Origin: Favolaschia claudopus
Lineage: Eukaryota > Basidiomycota > Agaricomycetes > Agaricales > Mycenaceae
Reading direction: 5' to 3'
Length of the DNA stretch: 64,000 bases
Assembly: GCA_037176885.1 (NCBI GenBank)
Contig: JAWWNJ010000053.1
Location: 930,001 to 994,000 of the forward strand
The notes under the pieces were generated by a model. The model was not told the origin of the DNA. It made no database searches and saw nothing but the letters and a program-made list of their open reading frames with translations. Position numbers and translations under genes: made by a program. This document shows positions 58,513 through 64,000 of this stretch, one piece after another. The first letter of the stretch is position 1. Each line of letters starts with the position of its first letter.

Positions 58513-58734
58513 CGGTTTGTTTTCCCATACGCACGTGTCAGTCACATGATACGCTGGAAACAAACAATCACCACGTCCGTTAGGGAACACTGCCACCTGA
58601 TGAGTCTTTGCAGACGAAACGTTGCGCCCAAACGTCGTGGGTCCCCGCCCGTCTTCTCTCTCTAGCATATCACCTCTGTGGTCGTCGTCGTCGCTCCCGC
58701 GGCGCTCTGCGCCGCGCTCGCTCCTCCTCCTCCC
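58513..58734 (+). mobile_element. Ribozyme-bearing repeat unit, copy 2
   Basis: Runs from CGGTTTGTTTTCCCATACGC through CGTGTCAGTCACATGATACG, the hammerhead, CTCTCTCTAGCATATCACC, a GTCGTCGTCGTCG stretch and a GC hairpin (CGCGGCGC, TCT, GCGCCGCG), to CTCCTCCTCCTCCC. It matches 23569-23763 (opposite strand) closely. No ORF. Confidence 0.78.
58583..58646 (+). ncRNA. Type I hammerhead ribozyme
   Basis: CUGAUGA at 58597-58603. Stem II is GUCU (58604-58607) with AGAC (58612-58615) around UUGC. GAAA is at 58616-58619. Stem III is A58619-U58623 with A58631-U58635 (five pairs) around GCGCCCA. C58636 is the predicted cleavage base. Stem I is CCAC (58593-58596) with GUGG (58637-58640), and an outer GGGA (58583-58586) with UCCC across an asymmetric loop. 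All invariant core bases of the family are present. Confidence 0.87.
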
Positions 58735-59156
58735 ACCTCTCATAACCCATACTCCTATCAACCCATACCCTCTCTTAACCCATAGAATTTCTCAAAAACC
58801 GTGGTGGTTTGCAGAGAAATCACATACTTTTCCGGTAACCTATAACTCATAGCCATCTGGGACGAAAACCCATAGCGAACATACCCCAAAATGGCAATTT
58901 TGGCTGCTCGGACGTCGGATCTTGACAAATTATGTCAGCGGATTAGTCGGCAATGCTGGTCCCCCCCACGGCAATGAAGCCTCGGCTTGAGCGGAAACCT
59001 TGCCGAAGCTAGATTCAGGGAAAATGTCATGTTTACATATATTTATTTCAATAAAATATTGAATTAAAGTATTATGTAATTACCCCATCAACCCATACCC
59101 TCCCATAACCCATAGCCACCATCCACCGAGGGCTATGGTTATGAGGGGTTCGACTG

Positions 59157-59578
59157 TATACCTAAGATCTGGTCGAGGGGATTTACCAAGGATTTACCCC
59201 AATGTTCCTGGTCGCTGCAGAGTGAATTGTTTCGTCCAGCGATTCCCAATATGGAAGTGTTACGTTGCATCACGTGATGTTTGTCCAGGGTGGATGGCGA
59301 CTACCTTCACACCGTAGGAGCGCAAATAATAAGCCGCTTACAGTATCGTTTTTATTGCATATATCAGGGTACATAAGAATTTCCTAATTAAGTACTTTGT
59401 TATCAAAAGAAAAAAGCTCGCTGAATGTCAGCCCGATATAGCCGACAATAAGGCGCAAAACAGGGCCTATCAATTTTTGAGATAAAAGGGCACTTACCGA
59501 ACGGGGCATTTCCAGGCAAATTTTTACAAGTAACAGGGCGCCGTATTTCAGCACTCAATCTTACGAAAAACAAGCCGA
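59157..59578. other. No gene; relative of the 57.1-kb MITE right end
   Basis: About 59267-59310 resembles the right end of 57130-57579. The rest is unclassified. Confidence 0.35.
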
Positions 59579-59716
59579 TCCTTAAATGCCCTGATATTGC
59601 CAATATCAGGGCGCCAAAACAGCCCTTTTTTTGGCGCCCTGATATTGGCAATAAAAAGCTGCGTTTTTTGTAGCGGCCGCTGAGCGTCCGATAGTCGGAG
59701 GCTCAGCGGCCGCTCA
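59579..59716. repeat. Two adjacent inverted repeats
   Basis: GCCCTGATATTGCCAATATC, AGGGCGCC near 59587-59615 pairs with GGCGCCCTGATATTGGCAAT at 59633-59652. Then TAGCGGCCGCTGAGC (59671-59685) pairs with GCTCAGCGGCCGCT (59701-59714) around a short loop. These may be ends of an unrecognised element. Confidence 0.5.
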
Positions 59717-59785
59717 TCGTCGCGGTACTAAAGGAAGCCCATCTGCAGTGACAAAATAGACATGTATTCAAGAAACTAAACTAAA

Positions 59786-61008
59786 CTAACTAGTTGCAAG
59801 ATTTAAAACTACACAACGACCACCAATGAAATTGAAGCGAGCATAGTGAGATGTTACATCGTCAAGCGAGACTCTATCTATGGTATTGCTCATCTTCGAT
59901 GAATAAGTTTGCGCAGGAAACAAAGGTCGATAACGCGCAAATGGATCCCGCATCCCCTCTTCTAATGGTGCTTGACGCCGAATCTCAAATTTCACCTCTT
60001 CGCCAACAGATATAATTCGCTGAATGCACGCGGGTAGTATAACACAAGGCTGTCGCCCCTGTGCGTGCTTGCGCGAGCGAAGGTGATGCCATCTCGTTTG
60101 TAAAGCGCACGCTCGCCATCTGATTGCGAGCGGAGGGGAATCTGCCGGTGCATTGTAAGCCGGAAAGGATTTCTCGAAGAGACCCTTCAGCTCTCGGAAG
60201 ACTGCAGGGCAGCTGGCCGGCGCAACCATCGACGTATGCTAGCTCCCCGCATGAATGATCTGGAGAGGGTGGCTTCGAGTTCCCCACCAATATGACTATT
60301 GGTGTTAATTCTCTCCAGGAAACCGATGACACGCTCAAAGGGAAACGTCCACCACGAGATAACAGGGCCAAAAAGGATTAGGAAGTCAGTCGTATATGTG
60401 GAAGGCCATGTGGACATTTGGCCGCATAGCATGAGAACAGGTGTGAGGATGAAGAACTGCAAGGCCGTCCACCCATTCCTTGAGAAGATCCCGGTATTTG
60501 GTTGCACGTTCACGGGTCATCGTATACCGACAGGCAAGGATGACGGCTGAGAAAAGCGCCATAGAATGGTCCAGCATCTGTAGCAGTCGCAGCGGCTGCT
60601 CTGACGGGTCGAAATCGCCCCACAAGAGAATCAGGGCGATGGGTAGATAGATGGTGGCTAGGATTCGCCATTCAGCTGCTTTGATCGTTCCCGCGTTGCT
60701 GTCGCCGTATTTGGGCGGGACCGATCCCACCCATCCAGGCGTGTCGGTCTTAGCAATGACGTGCTGGATGTAGTGGATGCTCGAGAGATTGATCGAGCGA
60801 GGGATGAACGTGCCGGTGTTGAAAGGCTTGGTGCGACGCTAAGGACAGTCAGTAACTAGTAGTGCAGATAGAGCTCCATGACTTACCCAGGCAAGAAGCT
60901 GGTCACAGCAAAGTTTCTTCGAGCCGGTGCGTTCCATGTCTAGTCCAAGCGAAAAGACGACCCAGCGAAGCGGCGGGTGGTTGAAACGCATGAGACCCTT
61001 CCGCATCT
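59786..61008 (-). pseudogene. CACTA (Tnp2-type) transposase, C-terminal part
   Basis: The minus strand reads RKGLMRFNHPPLRWVVFSLG, LDMERTGSKKLCCDQLLAW, an intron (about 60841-60887), RRTKPFNTGTFIPRSINLSS, IHYIQHVIAKTDTPGW, GSVPPKYGDSNAGTIKAAEW, RILATIYLPIALILLWGDF, NVHMAFHIYDFLILFGPVIS, WWTFPFERVIGFLERINTNS and SFMRGASIRRWL, ending RFNFIGGRCVVLNLATS. This order (KAxEWR...LP, MAxHIYDFxxxFGPxxxWWxFPFER) is the C-terminal half of fungal CACTA Tnp2 proteins. Frames shift near 60410 and 60215, and the catalytic N-terminal part is missing. Confidence 0.85.
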
Positions 61009-61496
61009 ACACCTTCTTGGCGTAGAATCGCCTCAGTTTTGAAAAGCTCCAAAGTTGCTGACGCGATCGTATGAGTTGGAGTGCCCCTGGGTTGTGTGGG
61101 AACATGTGCTTCCCAAGGGACAATGAAACGAGGGGCGGCCTCGGAGAGATGGATATAAACCAGGTGAAGAACTGTTGGTCGTTGATATACCGACAATTCA
61201 GGTGTTTTAAGCTTTGAAGAACAGCCGAAATGGCTATGATTGGGGAGGGCAAGGGCTGAATGGAATGCGCATGCAGTTGAAGGTCTTCCAAGGATCCTGA
61301 TTGCGAAAGCACTTTCACCAGGTTCATGATATCCAACATGACTACCGACTCGAAGCAGAGCCGGACCAATGTCACTGGCCACGGGGAAAAGATGGGGAAG
61401 TGCATTGGTCCCAGTCTCTGCAAACTTTGTTCCTCTAGCTCCAACTTCTCTCCAGCGAATGCAGAGCAGATGGAAACCAGCGAGAGTTGTTGTCAT
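61009..61496 (-). pseudogene. F-box/LRR-like fragment fused to the CACTA relic
   Basis: One frame begins TLAGFHLLCIRWREVGARGT, like the tail of a basidiomycete F-box (LVCxxWREV). The overlapping frame gives LRLCFESVVMLDIMNLVKVL-like text, SGSLEDLQLHAHSIQPLPSP, LQSLKHLNCRYINDQQFFTW and PPLVSLSLGKHMFPHNPGAL, resembling the leucine-rich part of such proteins. A frame change separates the two. It ends where the CACTA segment starts (about 61009). It may be a host gene fragment taken up by a CACTA element, or a simple insertion. Confidence 0.45.
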
Positions 61497-62019
61497 GGAC
61501 GAAAAGTCAATGATAGGCAGAACTCAGTTTGGGAAGTTTGACCGACGTCTTCGCCAGATATATCCAGCAATGTCACACGAGACACTTGGAGCAATGGCCA
61601 CAATTGGAGATTTTCTATTTTTTCCCTCCTTTCTACTGATTTTACCCAAAAAGCTTGTTAGAACTTGGTTGGTTTTGTCAACTGCACCTTTTATACCTCT
61701 CAATAGAAAAGTCAACATATATTAGGCAAGGACTGAGGTCAATGAGAGGAAGTATAAAAAAAGCAAGAATAAAATGAGATCAAAAGGGCTCAAAAAGGAC
61801 GCCCTGAGCGGAGCGCTCACACATTCCTTTTGCGGCTCCTTTTTCACACCATTCTTTTTTCTTCAGTTTTGGCCAGAATTGCCCAATTCACTCGGTTTTT
61901 TTGGTAGGTCTTCCATTTTTAACTATTCAAATTGAAAAGAAAAGAAAATACAAGATACAGAAAATACAGAAAACAGCAAAAGGAAAAGGGAGCGAAAAAG
62001 GGGAAGACTATTATATGCG
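61497..62019. other. No gene recognised
   Basis: Short ORFs only. An A-rich interval (61925-62010) precedes the MITE copy. Confidence 0.3.
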
Positions 62020-62263
62020 CAACCTCTGTCAGAAAACACTTTTCCCAAAATGACACTTCTCGATTGCGTTTGATGGCTTGTAATAGTGTAAGGCCAGACC
62101 CGAATGAGACATTTTCGGCCAGCGAAAATGCAAAAATGTGTGAGAGAACTGAAGTGTCCCTGAAATGTGCCGGGTATCGTCAGAATCACAGCAAAACTTG
62201 ACCGAACTCTGACAGTTTTTGATGGGAATTACCCGTTTTGGGGCTTATGTAACGCTTACGTAG

Positions 62264-62301
<38 letters not shown>

Positions 62302-62356
62302 CAAGCCTTAAGTCAGTTTTCCGACCTCGTGTCCAAGATTTTTAAGGATGGGTGCC
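62020..62356. mobile_element. Left-truncated copy of the 440-bp hAT-like MITE, with a G35 run
   Basis: AATTACCCGTTTTGGGG, TTATGTAACGCTTACGTA and CCAAGCCTTAAGTCAGTTTT through GGATGGGTGCCCCTTG match 7205-7334. Upstream similarity (GTGTCCCTGAAATGTGC) continues to about 62020. The left terminal CAAGGGGCACC was not found. The right end is followed by GGTCTCGT. Confidence 0.7.
62265..62299 (+). repeat. 35-base G homopolymer
   Basis: An uninterrupted run of 35 G, at the place where the sister MITE (about 7238-7252) has GGGGGGCGGGCG. Confidence 0.95.
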
Positions 62357-62560
62357 CCTTGGGTCTCGTTGCCCAGAGGGCAACGGTTCGACGCCCGAAG
62401 GCGAAGCGGTCTCACCACCCGAAGGTGATGGAGTCTCGCTACCCGAAGGCAGCGGTGTACAGTATCTACACGAGAGGAAGGTCCACCCGAGACGCCCGAC
62501 TGAACAAGAGGTCGGGAGAGACGGGGCGTGACTTTGTCGAGGAGACACGAATCTCCGGTC
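62357..62560. repeat. Degenerate short tandem repeat with CCCGAAGG units
   Basis: GCCCGAAGGCGAAGCGGTCT, CACCACCCGAAGGTGATGGA and CTCGCTACCCGAAGGCAGCG repeat a unit of about 24 bases with drift. The minus-strand reading (SGSETPSPSGGETASPSG) is low complexity and not a convincing gene. Confidence 0.5.
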
Positions 62561-64000
62561 GGTGAGTCTCAGAGCGGAGACTCACGGAGTTGGCAGCGCT
62601 AACAGGTCTCAGTACAGACATTCCAGGTCCAGGAACGGGGACACGAGTACTGTATGAGAGCGGAGCGGGTAGCGAGCGCGGCCAGGATCAGTCATCTGGG
62701 TCGATGTCGAGCACAAATCAGAGAGGAGGAGTCGGGGGGTAAGCGTGGTCAAGTGCGTCTACAGTCTACTAGGAGCTTGTTTAGTTCAAAAGATATCACG
62801 GAAGCGAAGGCGAGTCGAATTCCGGCACACAGGGACCAAGCAAAGAACTGGGGTAAGTCCTAGATTGACCAAAGGAAAGCAATCTACACTGCCAGAGCTT
62901 CAGATGGGCGAGGCTTCTGAGGGATTTCTCAAGCACCACTTAACCTGATTTATGAGTTTAGCTTGCAGTAATTTGACTCTGAGTCCAAAGCGGAGACTTT
63001 GGAATTTGCCCAAGCACCTCGCCTACATAAGCAAATTCTATCATTTTTCCGCACTTGAACAGAGCACAAATCGGCACTTCGGCCAACAAGGTCCAGACCA
63101 GGTCGCTGAGCACGTGTCTGATATCAACCACCATGTTGTCTGATGGACACGACATCGCTCCTTGCCCTCTCCCACCACCTTCCCTTCACCCCCATCTTCA
63201 CCCCTTCTTCAAGCTTCGCGTCCGGCCGTCCAAAACCACCTCAAGTGCCTCTCTCAAGCCTCTCTATCAACTCAAGACGCCGTTGAATAATTTTCTAGTG
63301 GATTTGCCTGCCTGTGTACGACAACAGCTAACTACTTATACTAGAAAATGGAGGCTGTGTATCAGAGTCTTGGCAACGACTCGGGGAAATATCACCGTGA
63401 GCAGATGCGAACGTCGATCCGTCACAGTGTGGTGGGCATAGAGATGGGATGCGGAGACGGTTCTGCGCCAGCAAAAACATCTGGCCGTCCTCTCTTGATG
63501 ATGCGGTCGAGTAGTGGGGTGACTGGGTGATGAGGTCTGAGGTGGGTGGTGTTGGTGTTGACGGCTCTGCTGGGGCAGAGGTGTCCGGCGGGGAGTAAGA
63601 CCGGGGTCGACGCAGGCCCGCCATTTTTTGTGGTGATGGTTGAGAACAAACGTGACATGACGTGACATTGTCATCTCTGCCTCCGCTCTACTTTTCCATT
63701 GCGTCGCTGGTGTTCGCCCTGCTCTGTTGTCGCATATGCAATTAACTCGACTGGTCTCCTCTGCCTATGTACCCCCTTGGTCTACCTCCCTTGTCCCTTG
63801 CTCCTTTCCCCCTCATCTTGTCCCTGCTCACAGTCTGACTCCCCACTGCACTTTGGAATGGCGCCATCAATGGCTCAATTCTCCTTCGCCTGACTTCTCT
63901 TGTCTAGTTCTGCTTATCCGTCGTCCACGCTTCGCCTTCGAGTATTGTGACTTCGAAATAAATTTATTCACAAGTCTTCGCGCGCCGTGTCTTTCTCTCT
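62561..64000. other. No gene recognised
   Basis: Overlapping ORFs of up to 128 codons on both strands at 63055-63674 are Ser/Pro/Thr/His-rich and conflict with one another. No splice-supported model, terminal repeat or known motif was found up to the window end. Confidence 0.4.

Larger units (their letters stand above)
55780..59156. mobile_element. 3377-bp interval with pogo/mariner-like ends (CAGTCGAACC, TSD TA)
   Basis: CAGTCGAACCTCTCATAACC on the left and GGTTATGAGGGGTTCGACTG on the right are inverted, with TA at 55778-55779 and 59157-59158. No transposase is recognisable between them. The ACCCATA-rich part at 58735-59156 could alternatively be a left-truncated MITE, so it is uncertain whether one insertion made both ends. 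Inside lie a 57130-57579 MITE, a GC-rich tandem region and the ribozyme repeat. Confidence 0.55.

Noticed and set aside
57854..58583. Long overlapping ORFs (up to 186 codons) on both strands
   Set aside because: GC-rich degenerate tandem repeats lack stop codons by composition; frames conflict and resemble no protein family.
62342..62548. Small Ser/Pro/Glu protein on the minus strand
   Set aside because: Direct product of a degenerate CCCGAAGG tandem repeat.

Overview
This is a repeat-dense block of a filamentous fungal genome, most likely an agaricomycete basidiomycete. Coding remnants are split by short GT-AG introns, and the protein families (DUF6589, DUF6698, fungal Helitron Rep/Hel, fungal CACTA Tnp2, WRKY-GCM-type proteins) are ones I associate with Agaricomycetes. 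There is no operon structure, no rRNA and no intact housekeeping gene. Genus cannot be set from this window.

Layout: 1-11.6 kb holds one large fossil Helitron Rep/helicase gene on the minus strand, cut into nine pieces by nested insertions; most have readable ends and target-site duplications (TSDs). 11.6-14.2 kb is an inverted-repeat block carrying a hAT deletion derivative with an exact 8-bp TSD. 14.2-26 kb is mostly gene-free DNA with TA-inserting miniature elements (MITEs), CACTA-like ends (CACTG...CAGTG), a transposase relic at 20.6-21.7 kb and a hammerhead-ribozyme repeat at 23.6-23.8 kb. 26-27.6 kb is a DUF6589 gene end split by a hAT MITE. 27.9-29.5 kb is a complete but dead Tc1-like element. 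29.5-31.8 kb is two small Helitrons joined exactly head to tail. 33-36 kb has MITEs, one a 685-bp foldback. 36.8-43.7 kb has a CENP-B-type HTH relic and a decayed CDC48/p97 copy split in its first P-loop by a 4-kb insert with an 8-bp TSD. 44-46.7 kb is a multi-exon DUF6698 gene with a hAT MITE at a splice donor. 46.7-48.2 kb is a second, shorter copy of the hAT derivative. 50.3-53.7 kb is a multi-exon hAT transposase pseudogene. 55.4-59.2 kb has a hAT MITE and a 3.4-kb interval bounded by TA-flanked ends, including a second hammerhead copy. 59.8-61.5 kb has a CACTA Tnp2 C-terminal relic beside an F-box/LRR-like fragment. 61.7-64 kb has a truncated MITE copy with a 35-base G run, then nothing recognisable.

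The genes do not form a pathway. The window records successive transposition by Helitron, hAT, Tc1/mariner, CACTA and a ribozyme-bearing repeat. Most striking are two type I hammerhead ribozymes with complete cores at 23634-23697 (minus) and 58583-58646 (plus), and the tandem Helitron junction with compensatory change in its terminal hairpins. Coordinates come from reading by eye; families were assigned by recognition, without database search.
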